Origin: a virus
Reading direction: 5' to 3' (one strand)
Virus record (IMG/VR): IMGVR_UViG_3300017605_000678
Coordinates: 1-64,000 of that record
DNA: 64,000 nucleotides
The notes below the pieces were generated by a model. The model saw only the letters and a program-made list of their open reading frames with translations, was not told where the DNA came from and made no database searches. The position numbers were made by a program, and so were the translations under genes. Below are positions 17,969 through 25,338 of this stretch, piece by piece (position 1 is the first letter of the stretch; each line of letters opens with the position of its first letter).

Positions 17969-18172
17969 TTAAGCCTGCAAGACGAGGTTCCACCCCGTGT
18001 TCCCGGAACCGCCCGAAAACTTGAAGTAAAGGAACCCGGTCGCCGTGTCGCCGTACCACGATCCTTGCGCAGCAGCGACCACGCCCTCGGGCGCGCCCGA
18101 GCCAGTGAGATTGCTCCCGCTGCCCGTGATCGTCGTCCCGCCGGCGCCGGTCGTGCCATGCCGGATCATCAT
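17969..18172 (-). CDS. Small structural / fibre accessory protein
   Basis: 67 aa from ATG 18172 (MMIRHGTTGAGG). The C terminus, 'GSGAPEGVVAAAQGSWYGDTATGFLYFKFSGGSGNTGW', is a widespread fibre-associated motif (GS.PEGVV.A..GS.Y...) that often forms a beta-prism-like tip in phage structural proteins. It sits directly upstream of the long fibre. The later of the possible starts avoids overlap with the preceding gene. Confidence 0.7.
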   Translation of the reverse strand: MMIRHGTTGAGGTTITGSGSNLTGSGAPEGVVAAAQGSWYGDTATGFLYFKFSGGSGNTGWNLVLQA

Positions 18173-18191
18173 GGGGATCGACCGGCCGACT

Positions 18192-18407
18192 CTAACTCTC
18201 GACGGACGATGGATGTAGGCCACGGGCTCCTTTCCGGCGCCCAGGGCGCCAGGGCTTGGATTGCTCGGGCTCAGGCGCGGCCGCCGGCGCAGAGGGCGCC
18301 GTTGCCACGGCCGGGACCACGACAATCGGGATCGGGAAATGACGTTCCCGCCGGCCGACGTGCTCGGCGAGCGGGATGCGTACGCGGCGAATGAATTGCA
18401 GAGGCAT
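18192..18407 (-). CDS. Small Arg/Pro-rich protein
   Basis: 71 aa, MPLQFIRRVRIPLAEH then Ala/Pro-rich and ending RKGARGLHPSSVES. The ATG abuts the stop of the upstream 71-aa gene exactly. No family recognised; gene context suggests a structural-module accessory. Confidence 0.5.
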   Translation of the reverse strand: MPLQFIRRVRIPLAEHVGRRERHFPIPIVVVPAVATAPSAPAAAPEPEQSKPWRPGRRKGARGLHPSSVES

Positions 18408-18623
18408 TTAGATGGCGTTCGCGCCGATCGCGATCTGCTTCCAGTTGGTCCCGTCGCTCACTGCCAAGCAGGCAACGGAGCCAGTGCCGCCCGCAGTCAG
18501 CTTGATGATCCGGTTTTTGTTCGTCTTGGCCGGAGGCGCATTGGCAACCACACTGAACTCTGCCACCGGAGCGTTGAGGGTCCCTTTGTAAAGGCCCGCG
18601 TCGCGTGCTGTTTTGTTGGCCAT
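18408..18623 (-). CDS. Small beta-rich protein downstream of capsid
   Basis: 71 aa, MANKTARDAGLYKGTLNAPVAEFSVVANA, rich in Ala/Gly/Thr with alternating strands and ending 'DGTNWKQIAIGANAI'. The 'SDGTNWK' ending is common in phage decoration or fibre-like proteins. Decoration of the capsid is plausible from position but unproven. Confidence 0.6.
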   Translation of the reverse strand: MANKTARDAGLYKGTLNAPVAEFSVVANAPPAKTNKNRIIKLTAGGTGSVACLAVSDGTNWKQIAIGANAI

Positions 18624-18645
18624 AAGAGATCGTTTTTGATTCTGC

Positions 18646-18674
18646 GCCCCAGGCCGGCCCCACCGGCCCAGGGC
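18646..18674 (-). other. Stable intercistronic hairpin after major capsid gene
   Basis: On the minus strand GGCCGG pairs with CCGGCC around a TGGGG loop, and the stem extends outward by GCCCTG against TGGGGC with two G-U pairs, giving about 12 pairs. No U-tract follows, so it is not a standard intrinsic terminator. An RNA-processing or stability role for the capsid message is possible. Confidence 0.6.
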
Positions 18675-18702
18675 TTTGTTTTAGAAACTCGCGAGCCCGG
18701 TC

Positions 18703-19776
18703 CTAGTTGTTATGCGTGATGCCGACAAACCGGATGTTCTTGTAAACGTAAACCGGAGGCGTGGCCGCGCCGTCGTAGCCCGTCACCCAGATCGGGGTCC
18801 AACGGGCCGCCGTGGCCAGCTGCGCGTCGGTCGCGCCGCCGTCGGCAGTCGCGCCGCCCGTCGTGTCGTTCCACTGGAAGCCGCGCGGATGCTTGATCCA
18901 GCGGCGCCGATTGATAAGCACGTCGTCGTGAGCCAGCGAAACGCGGCTCAACTCGACGCCCTTCGTACCGAACCCGCCGGACAGCGGCTCATTCAAGCGC
19001 TGATTTCCGAACCCGAACACGCCCGGCCCGTAGAGGACCGAAGTGTAAACCACGCCGTCGGTCGAGCCGGCACGCGTCGGCATCTGGTCGGTGATGATCA
19101 CGCGCCGGCCCTGGAAGACCGCGATCGTCGGCTTGCCTTCAGAGTCGGGCAAGTAGTCGATCAAATCCTGCTTCTTAAGCGCCGCCTCCGTCGCCGAGTG
19201 CATGGAGATCGCCACGAGGTCGCGGTTGGCGTCGCCCAGCTTCTGGACGGCGTCCACGAAGGTCGAGCCGTTCAGCTTCGTCGCCGACGTCTGCGCGGCA
19301 ATCGATTCCGAATGAATGGCCAGCAAGTTGGGGTCGCCAGTCACGGCGTCGAGCGCGCCAATGATCCCTTTGACGGAAGCGATCACGATCGATTGGTCGA
19401 TCTCCGTCCAGTAAGTGGCGACGAAGTCGGCGATCGCCATCATCGGATCGTCGCCGGCCAGCAGCGCGGCCAGGAGGGTCACGCTCCAGGCGTTGCCGTC
19501 ATTGTGAATCCGCGCCACGTCGGTCGACGTGTTGATCGAATTCACAGAGAACGAGCCGGAGTCCGAGATCAACTGCCGGGCCGCGAGCGAGACCGTGCCC
19601 TGCTTCCACGCGGGCATTGAAACGATCTTGCCGCCGTCGGAGATGAGCGCGTCGTACTGCGGGCCGACCTCGATAATGTCGGATTGCCCGAAAGAAGTAT
19701 TGATGACCGATCGCTCGATCACGTAGTCCTCAAAAATGCTCGGGACGAGGACGTCGGAAACCAGTGTTTTCGCCAT
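18703..19776 (-). CDS. Major capsid protein
   Basis: 357 aa. The opening MAKTLVSDVLVPSIFEDYVIERS plus 'VSMPAWKQGT', 'DDPMMAIADFVATYW' and 'VFGFGNQRLNEPL.GGFGTKGVEL' matches the Gp13-like / 'coat protein' major capsid family. It follows the scaffold gene by about 60 bases. It forms the HK97-fold icosahedral shell in related phages. Confidence 0.92.
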   Translation of the reverse strand: MAKTLVSDVLVPSIFEDYVIERSVINTSFGQSDIIEVGPQYDALISDGGKIVSMPAWKQGTVSLAARQLISDSGSFSVNSINTSTDVARIHNDGNAWSVTLLAALLAGDDPMMAIADFVATYWTEIDQSIVIASVKGIIGALDAVTGDPNLLAIHSESIAAQTSATKLNGSTFVDAVQKLGDANRDLVAISMHSATEAALKKQDLIDYLPDSEGKPTIAVFQGRRVIITDQMPTRAGSTDGVVYTSVLYGPGVFGFGNQRLNEPLSGGFGTKGVELSRVSLAHDDVLINRRRWIKHPRGFQWNDTTGGATADGGATDAQLATAARWTPIWVTGYDGAATPPVYVYKNIRFVGITHNN

Positions 19777-19837
19777 AAAATCCGCAATTTGCTGTTATGG
19801 CGAAGGTCCGCTTTTTGGGTGCGTGGCCCGCGCCGGT

Positions 19838-20662
19838 TTACGCGATCCGGGCTTCCCGCTGCGCCTGTTCTTTCATGCGTCGGGCCAGTTCCGGATTCTC
19901 TTTCGTGATCTTCCCTTGCAGCGTCAAGTTGAAGGTCTTCTTAGACCATGGATTGACGTTGGGGGTTCCGGATCCGCTGGACCCGCTTCCGCTCGCTCCG
20001 GCGCCGGAAGACTCTTTGGCAAGATACGTGTGCTGCTTCAGCAGCTCATCCTGCAACCACTCGGTGATTCCAAGATTGCTCGTGCCGTCACGATTGGAGC
20101 GAGGGTTGCCGTTCCTGTCAAGCGCCACGAGGTTTCCATCCTTCAGGCTCCACACGCCGTCCGCGAAACGTAGGATCGCCATTTCCGCCCCAGGCTGGAG
20201 CGACAGCTGCCGGCACGCGTTCAGGATCGAGTTTTCGATCGTCGTCTTTTCCAGCTTCGCCTGGGCCGCGTCGGCCCTGGAATTGGCCTGTTTGAGCTTG
20301 TTCTCCATGTCCTCTTTGATCGCCTTCGTGCGCTCGACGATCATCGCGTCCACGCCGCCCTTGCGGAGGTACTGCTCGGCGTCATCCAGCTCGACGCCCT
20401 TAGAAACATTCAGCAGCGCGCGCGCTCGGTCCGGGTCTTCGATCCCCTTGAATTTTTCCTTGAGCGAATCGTTTTCGGATTTCAGAGCGCGGTTGTTCTC
20501 GCGGAACTCGACGAAGCGCCCCTTGGGGACCACGTCTTCGACGTCAAGCACCCACATCTTCACTTTCGTTCCGTTGGCCAGCTCGACCTCGCGTTCGTGG
20601 TAAAGGCTCTTGTGTTCGGCTGGAACCTCGGTCTCCTTCTCAACGTGATATTTCAGGGGCAT
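19838..20662 (-). CDS. Capsid scaffolding protein
   Basis: 274 aa, highly charged and helical, with a long coiled-coil-like middle (about 60-140, 'RAIKEDMENKLKQANSRADAAQAKLEK'), and a Gly/Ser linker before a basic C terminus. This is typical of phage scaffolds encoded just before the major capsid protein. ATG 20662 was preferred over the TTG six bases upstream. Confidence 0.85.
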   Translation of the reverse strand: MPLKYHVEKETEVPAEHKSLYHEREVELANGTKVKMWVLDVEDVVPKGRFVEFRENNRALKSENDSLKEKFKGIEDPDRARALLNVSKGVELDDAEQYLRKGGVDAMIVERTKAIKEDMENKLKQANSRADAAQAKLEKTTIENSILNACRQLSLQPGAEMAILRFADGVWSLKDGNLVALDRNGNPRSNRDGTSNLGITEWLQDELLKQHTYLAKESSGAGASGSGSSGSGTPNVNPWSKKTFNLTLQGKITKENPELARRMKEQAQREARIA

Positions 20663-20728
20663 AAACAAGCGGTTCTCGCCAGCTCGACGGAGCCAGCGGC
20701 CCGGCGCTTCGGCGCCCAGGTCTTTCTT

Positions 20729-21286
20729 TCAGTGACGTTGCCGATCGTATTTCGGGCGCAGCAGCGCCAGAACGTCGGCCCCGGGGGCAACCTCCCGAGG
20801 CAGTAAATTGTCCATGCGAGCCAGGATGGCCTCTTGGATCGCCGTGGCATGCTCGACGGGCAGGCCCATTTCGGAGGAGTCCAGCAAGCGGATCTTGCCG
20901 TGGTCGCGGCGCGCTTTCTCCTGGGCCACCATGAGGAGCGCGAACACGAGCGAGGCCGTGTCATCCCGCAGGCGCACGACCTCGGGCCGCTGCGCCAAAT
21001 AAATAACTTCCCACCACGCTCGGTACTTCGCCGCCTCGCGGCCGTTGATCTGCTTCGCTATGGCCCACCATTTCTCAGTCTGGGTCCATAAATCCCAGGT
21101 TGGGATCAAGTGGGCCACGCGAAAAGTCCGCTGATCCCGACAAATGATCGGCAGCAAATGGCTTTCGTTTCCGATGATCGTGTGCCAGTCCTGCCGGAGG
21201 CCTTTGTTGATCGCGGCCGCCGTGTGAAGGCTCGTCGAGAGATCGGAGGCGACGTTGACGCGCTTTTTCTGATAGTTCTCGCTCAT
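20729..21286 (-). CDS. Unknown helical head-module protein
   Basis: 185 aa, MSENYQKKRVNVASDLSTSLHTAAAINKGLRQDWH. Helical with scattered Trp. No recognised motif. It sits between the CxxC membrane protein and the scaffold. The ATG overlaps the previous stop (21283-21286). Confidence 0.7.
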   Translation of the reverse strand: MSENYQKKRVNVASDLSTSLHTAAAINKGLRQDWHTIIGNESHLLPIICRDQRTFRVAHLIPTWDLWTQTEKWWAIAKQINGREAAKYRAWWEVIYLAQRPEVVRLRDDTASLVFALLMVAQEKARRDHGKIRLLDSSEMGLPVEHATAIQEAILARMDNLLPREVAPGADVLALLRPKYDRQRH

Positions 21287-21555
21287 CGCTTGCGCGCTTC
21301 GTGCTGGATCTTTTCGGCCTCTTTGTTCAAAGCGACCATGCTCTCGTGCTCGGCGCCCAGGCAACTGGTGCAGACGCGAACCCCGGGCTGGCCGGGCCGG
21401 CCGTGCACGATGTGGCCCTCGAACTCGCTCCGGGATTTCTTGCAGCGCGGGCAAATGAACTGGTCCTTGCCGACTGCGCGCATGATCGAGACGACGACCG
21501 CCACCATGCCGGCCAGGAGCGCCCCCAGGATCACGAGTGAAACCTTCAGCGTCAT
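21283..21555 (-). CDS. Membrane-anchored zinc-ribbon protein
   Basis: 90 aa. One N-terminal transmembrane helix (VSLVILGALLAGMVAVVVSIM) followed by a soluble part with two CxxC pairs (CPRCKK and CTSC) about 30 residues apart, suggesting one zinc site. Overlaps both neighbours by four bases. Confidence 0.7.
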   Translation of the reverse strand: MTLKVSLVILGALLAGMVAVVVSIMRAVGKDQFICPRCKKSRSEFEGHIVHGRPGQPGVRVCTSCLGAEHESMVALNKEAEKIQHEARKR

Positions 21556-21917
21556 TTGCCGTAGGCTTTCGAGAGCGCTTGCTCCTCGCGCTCAAAGGCC
21601 GCCTTGGCTTTGTCGATCTTCCGCTGCGATCCAAGTGTGCCGTAGGAATGCGAGCCCATGAGCGCGACCGGGGGCTGAGTGCTTCCGGAGAAAATGTCAA
21701 CCCAGACGCGGCCAAAGAACAGGATCGAGAGCCGCTCGCGCCAGCTCGGGCGCCAACAGGAAATACAGCGCTTGCCGTCGGCCGTCCGGTGCACGACCAG
21801 CGCGCCGCAGTTGTTCATTCCGGGCGGAGCGTGCAACGTCATATTGCTACCAGCCCATTTCGGGACCGTAGTCATAGGCTCAGGAGTGACCGTCCAAAAC
21901 TTGTCGTGAGCGAACAC
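21552..21917 (-). CDS. Conserved small phage protein (CWRPSWRERL family)
   Basis: 121 aa from a GTG at 21917, or 107 aa from the ATG at 21875. The core 'KRCISCWRPSWRERLSILFFGRVWVDIFSG.TQPPV' is a recurrent short phage protein of unknown function, with an amphipathic/hydrophobic middle that may associate with membrane. A helical charged tail follows. Confidence 0.7.
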   Translation of the reverse strand: MFAHDKFWTVTPEPMTTVPKWAGSNMTLHAPPGMNNCGALVVHRTADGKRCISCWRPSWRERLSILFFGRVWVDIFSGSTQPPVALMGSHSYGTLGSQRKIDKAKAAFEREEQALSKAYGK

Positions 21918-21920
21918 GGT

Positions 21921-22634
21921 TCAGAGTTTGATCGTGAGGCGCGGGCCCGCGAAGAAACGGCCGAACGCGGCGCCGGCCTTCCCGTTGCCGGACACGTCGA
22001 AGGCGTACGCAACGAAGATATCCCCAGAAACGTATTTGCTCTTCAGGAGGTTCACGGAGGCGCCCAGGGGCACGCGGCAGAACACGGAAAGATCGGTGCC
22101 GTGATTGGCGCTCGAGGCGCCTTCTATGTCGTAACCCAGGCCGATTCCGGCGTTGAGGCGCACGCGCGGTCCGACCGGCGCTTCCAGGCGCAGGCCGCCG
22201 CCGGCACGATCGATCACAGCGTGGGCCGTGTTGTCGCTCTCGCCAAATCCCCAGAGCGACAGATACCCGGTCAAGTGCGCGACCACGTTCGCGCCGGCGC
22301 CCGTGACGGCCCGGCCGTCGAGCCCGCTCCAGCTTACGGTCCCGTATGGCTCCAGCGAGACGTCGGCCAGGAACGGGTTTGCCTTCTCGTCGCGCGTCGG
22401 CGCCTTGGCCTTTGGCGCGGCCGTCAACTCCTCCGGCTTGCCCTGGGGCGGAGCGCCCGCGGGCGCCTGGGCAATGTCAAATTCGGAGCCGCCGCGCAGT
22501 GTCACATCGCCTTTGTCGCCGTCGCTCAAGACGTCGTGAAACGTGGGAAGCAGGTTCGGAGTTTGGGTTTGCGCGGGCGCGAGCCGAACGAAGGAAAGCG
22601 CCGCGATGGTAGCCAGCAGGAGGATTTTGCGCAT
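21921..22634 (-). CDS. Secreted outer-membrane-barrel-like protein
   Basis: 237 aa. Signal peptide MRKILLLATIAALSFVRLAPAQ, then one 'LSDGDKGDVTLRGG' motif like the repeats of the long fibre, a Pro/Lys/Ala linker, and from about 95 a series of alternating amphipathic strands ('YGTVSWSGLDG', 'VVAHLTGYLSLWGFGE', 'RVRLNAGIGLGYDIEG', 'DIFVAYAFDVSG') ending in 'GPRLTIKL', as in small outer-membrane beta-barrels. The barrel call is by pattern only. It is the first gene after a terminator in the structural block. Confidence 0.7.
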   Translation of the reverse strand: MRKILLLATIAALSFVRLAPAQTQTPNLLPTFHDVLSDGDKGDVTLRGGSEFDIAQAPAGAPPQGKPEELTAAPKAKAPTRDEKANPFLADVSLEPYGTVSWSGLDGRAVTGAGANVVAHLTGYLSLWGFGESDNTAHAVIDRAGGGLRLEAPVGPRVRLNAGIGLGYDIEGASSANHGTDLSVFCRVPLGASVNLLKSKYVSGDIFVAYAFDVSGNGKAGAAFGRFFAGPRLTIKL

Positions 22635-22892
22635 ATTGGAGCCAGTCTCTACACCCAGGGCCGTTTGGCCTTCAAGACAAAAAGCGGACGGGCGACAGCG
22701 CGAAGCGAAACGCGAATACCGCCACCCGCCGCGCCCTTCCGCGTCCGGACAGCCCACACGGGCGCCGGCACAGCGAAAAAATAAACGAGGCCGCCCCTTC
22801 CCCCTGGACGAAAGGTCGAGACGGCCTCTCGCGGCGCCGGGCAAGTCGGAAAAGTCTGCATTCCCCCGAAAAGCCGTTGAGCATCCGCAAAT
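22635..22892. other. Intergenic region between structural block and winged-helix gene
   Basis: 258 bases. Apart from the terminator at 22775-22828 I see no reading frame with a plausible start and no copy of the reiterated promoter module. A promoter for the barrel-like gene would be expected upstream of 22634 but none is obvious. Confidence 0.4.
22775..22828 (-). terminator. Intrinsic terminator downstream of winged-helix gene
   Basis: Minus-strand stem GAGGCCG (22828-22822) pairs with CGGCCTC (22792-22786) over a purine-rich loop and is followed by GTTTATTTTTT. It lies in the 258-base gap after the winged-helix gene and would separate portal/head-morphogenesis transcripts from the structural block. 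Confidence 0.6.
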
Positions 22893-23669
22893 TCAGTATT
22901 GGCCGGCATCTGGATCGCGCGGAACGCTGACCTTCAGCGGCTCGGCCTCCGCCGCCTGGGGCTTGCGCACGATCCGCTTGTAAAACGCGCAGGCACCGGT
23001 GCCACGGCGATCGATCTTTCCGTTGCGCGCCAAGTCGATCAGACGCACGCGCAGATCCTGTTCCTGAGTCTGGCGCGCCACGAGCGCGGGATGCCTCTCC
23101 TTCAGCCATACGATCAGCTCGGTCACTTGGAACCAATCGGCTTCGGATTCCAGGAACTCGAACACGGCGCCCACTTGAGGAGAGATTGGCCCGGCATGGT
23201 GGCCGTTCAGCCGGATCGGAGCAGCCGGCGCCGGCGGCGCCTTGGGCTCCTGGGCCGGCTCCTTCGTCGGCTCCTTCGTCGGCTCGGGATCCGGAGCAGC
23301 CGCCGAAGGCACCCCATACGTCCCTGTGCCGAGGCGCACGGCCTCGCCGCGCGAGACCATCGCGTTCAGCGCCGAGTAAGCGGTCCCCAGCTTCAGCCCG
23401 GTCAGCTTGGCGACCTCGTTCAGGCGCCGCGGTACCGAAAGGATCTTGAGCAGGTCCTCACGCGAAACGCGCGGAGGCCTCCCGGAGGAACCGCCGGCAG
23501 GCTTGGACTTACCGGGCTTGCTAGTCGCCGCCTTGCTCTTCGGCCCGCTGGCGAGCGTGCCACGATCGACCAGGGTATCGATCATGCCGTCCAGGCTAGT
23601 GAGCACTCCTTGCAACTCTTCAAGTCGAGCCGCCACTTCGGCCCGCGCGTGTCGCAGTGCTTCAATCAT
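22893..23669 (-). CDS. Tandem winged-helix DNA-binding protein
   Basis: 258 aa. N-terminal coiled helix (MIEALRHARAEVAARLEELQGVL), a Lys/Ser/Gly linker, a winged helix at about 70-120 ('LLKILSVPRRLNEVAKLTGLKLGTAYSALNAMVSRGEAVRLGTGTYG'), a Pro/Glu repeat linker (EPTKEPTKEP), and a second helical DNA-binding-like domain ('VFEFLESEADWFQVTELIVWL'). A late-gene regulator or DNA-packaging accessory is possible. The ATG lies between the previous stop and a GTG two codons upstream. Confidence 0.7.
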   Translation of the reverse strand: MIEALRHARAEVAARLEELQGVLTSLDGMIDTLVDRGTLASGPKSKAATSKPGKSKPAGGSSGRPPRVSREDLLKILSVPRRLNEVAKLTGLKLGTAYSALNAMVSRGEAVRLGTGTYGVPSAAAPDPEPTKEPTKEPAQEPKAPPAPAAPIRLNGHHAGPISPQVGAVFEFLESEADWFQVTELIVWLKERHPALVARQTQEQDLRVRLIDLARNGKIDRRGTGACAFYKRIVRKPQAAEAEPLKVSVPRDPDAGQY

Positions 23670-23671
23670 GG

Positions 23672-23866
23672 TCACTTTCGCTTGCGGTTCGCCTTGCGCG
23701 CATTCAAAGCAGCCTGGGCTTCATGCTGGAGCCGTCGATTGTGGGAGTGTGCTGCTTTCCGGAGTTTGCCGGCCGCGATCGGCTGGCCTTTCTTGGCCCC
23801 CAGTTTGCGCCGAAGTTGGCCGTGAGCGTTCGCGAAGGCTTTGCCCATCCAGTTTTTCTTGGCCAT
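23672..23866 (-). CDS. Small basic conserved phage protein
   Basis: 64 aa, MAKKNWMGKAFANAHGQLRRKLGAKKGQPIAAGKLRKAAHS. This matches the recurrent short phage/prophage pattern 'KW...A...G.LR..LG...G..I...KL..A', of unknown function. Highly basic. A start 11 codons upstream is possible, but this one aligns with the family. Confidence 0.75.
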   Translation of the reverse strand: MAKKNWMGKAFANAHGQLRRKLGAKKGQPIAAGKLRKAAHSHNRRLQHEAQAALNARKANRKRK

Positions 23867-23902
23867 GACGATCGCCGTTGTCGCATGCTCGATACCCACG
23901 CG

Positions 23903-24919
23903 TCAAGCGGGAAGCGGCAACGGCGCCTTGGCCAGCTTCGCGAAGTCGTCCAGAGAGAGCGGCCGGCCCGCTTGCCGAATCAAATCCGTGTCCCCGAGTT
24001 TCTTTGCGCGCCACAGCCGCACGCGCTCGGCTCCGAACAGTTCATCGCGGACCGCGGGCGCCAGTCGGTCGAGCAGCTGGCCCAGGTTGATCTGCTCGGG
24101 CGCCGGCTCGTCGAGGTCGAGCATCACGACACGGCTCCTGCAGTTGTAATGAAGCGGGGGCTGTTCAAACTTCAGCTTGTGCCCGATCGGCTTGTACTCG
24201 GCGTCCCAGCGCTTCCAGGCGCGCGCGCGACAGATCTCCGTCGTCCGGTTGTCCAGGACGGAAACGTGTTGCCATCCGTAGTTGAAGCCGTCGGAGGAGC
24301 CGAGCAGGACCGCGCTGTTTGCCGCGTCGTCAACGGAGGTACGGATCACGGTCTCCAGCTGACCGGCGGAGCGCTCCACCGCCCCCGGGCGCTTGACTTT
24401 GCCCGGCTCCTCGCCGCGGAGGATCGCTCCTATTTCCGAGGCCGTCTGGCCGCTGCGGGTCCCGCTCGACACTGTCGAGGTCGTTCGGTAGACCAAATCT
24501 TCGTACACTTTATCGAGCGCGTCGCGCACGCGCGTTCCGAGCACTGTCGGCTTGCCCACCACGCCGGCGGGAACGTCCGCCAAGTCGATCACGCGGTCCG
24601 CCACGGCCAGCCATGCAGCTTTCTCCATGTCGCCGGAGGCAGAGCGAAGCAGCGCAAGCCAGCCCTCCAGGTCGCCGGACATGTCGCGGAACACGCCCCG
24701 CAAGAGGGAAGCCAGGGCGGCCGAGAAGTCGTTAATCCGAGCGGCCCGGGTCGAGGGCCGGACCGGAGCGGTTGGGTCGAAGCGAAAGAGCAGGCCGACG
24801 ATCTCGGCGTCGAGGCCTTCCAGCTGGGCCAGCAGCTGCGCCGTCATCCAGGTCGCAACACGCTGCAGCTGGGCTTGACGCACGAGGGCCAGCAGGACGA
24901 TCTGGTCCGCGTCGCTCAC
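23903..24919 (-). CDS. Head morphogenesis protein (SPP1 gp7 / Mu F type)
   Basis: 338 aa from GTG 24919, which overlaps the previous TGA. The C-terminal half carries the gp7/MuF signature: 'TVIRTSVDDAANSAV', 'YGWQHVSVLDNRTTEICRARAWKRW', and 'PPLHYNCRSRVVML', with the conserved Cys and His. The helical N terminus probably binds the portal. It is one gene after the portal gene, the usual place. Confidence 0.9.
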   Translation of the reverse strand: MSDADQIVLLALVRQAQLQRVATWMTAQLLAQLEGLDAEIVGLLFRFDPTAPVRPSTRAARINDFSAALASLLRGVFRDMSGDLEGWLALLRSASGDMEKAAWLAVADRVIDLADVPAGVVGKPTVLGTRVRDALDKVYEDLVYRTTSTVSSGTRSGQTASEIGAILRGEEPGKVKRPGAVERSAGQLETVIRTSVDDAANSAVLLGSSDGFNYGWQHVSVLDNRTTEICRARAWKRWDAEYKPIGHKLKFEQPPLHYNCRSRVVMLDLDEPAPEQINLGQLLDRLAPAVRDELFGAERVRLWRAKKLGDTDLIRQAGRPLSLDDFAKLAKAPLPLPA

Positions 24920-25332
24920 TTCGACTTGTCGAAGCGCCGGGCAAAGTCCGCCGGCTTGACCAGCTCGCAAGAGCCGTCGCCGAACGTGACGATCCAGTCC
25001 CCTGGGCACACGCGCAGCGTCCCGGCCTTCGTGTCGACCCAGCCGTGCGCATGGAGCCGAAAGCCCTTGTGCGTGTTCGCCTCGTTCGGCTGGCTACGTG
25101 CGTGATTGCGAGCCGCCTTCTCGCGCTGGGCGGGATCCGCGATCCCCGAGAAGTCCGGCGCCGGCTCCGGAGCATAGTCCGGGTCGAGGCACAAATTGCA
25201 GCGCACTTGCGGATCCTGATCGGGCTTGTCCTTGCGCATGAGCCGCACGGCCGGGACGAACCCGTGCGCCGTGAATAACTCGGCTTTGACTTTTTCCGGC
25301 TTGGTTTGGAAATAGGAGGGTCCGGTCGGCAT
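24916..25332 (-). CDS. Unknown protein with CxxC and PGDWIVT motif
   Basis: 138 aa. It contains 'VRCNLCLDPDY', and 'RVCPGDWIVTFGDGSCELVKPADFARRF', which resembles a widespread small phage family with 'PGDWI.TG..G..Y..KPD.F...Y'. It is inserted between portal and head-morphogenesis genes, with a GTGA overlap with the latter. The function is unknown. Confidence 0.75.
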   Translation of the reverse strand: MPTGPSYFQTKPEKVKAELFTAHGFVPAVRLMRKDKPDQDPQVRCNLCLDPDYAPEPAPDFSGIADPAQREKAARNHARSQPNEANTHKGFRLHAHGWVDTKAGTLRVCPGDWIVTFGDGSCELVKPADFARRFDKSK

Positions 25333-25338
25333 AGGATT

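Noticed and set aside
17908-18159. N-terminal extension of the long fibre to 18159
   Set aside because: The added residues are Arg/Pro/Ala-rich and overlap the small gene at 17969-18172. Starting at 17907 gives a clean signal peptide.
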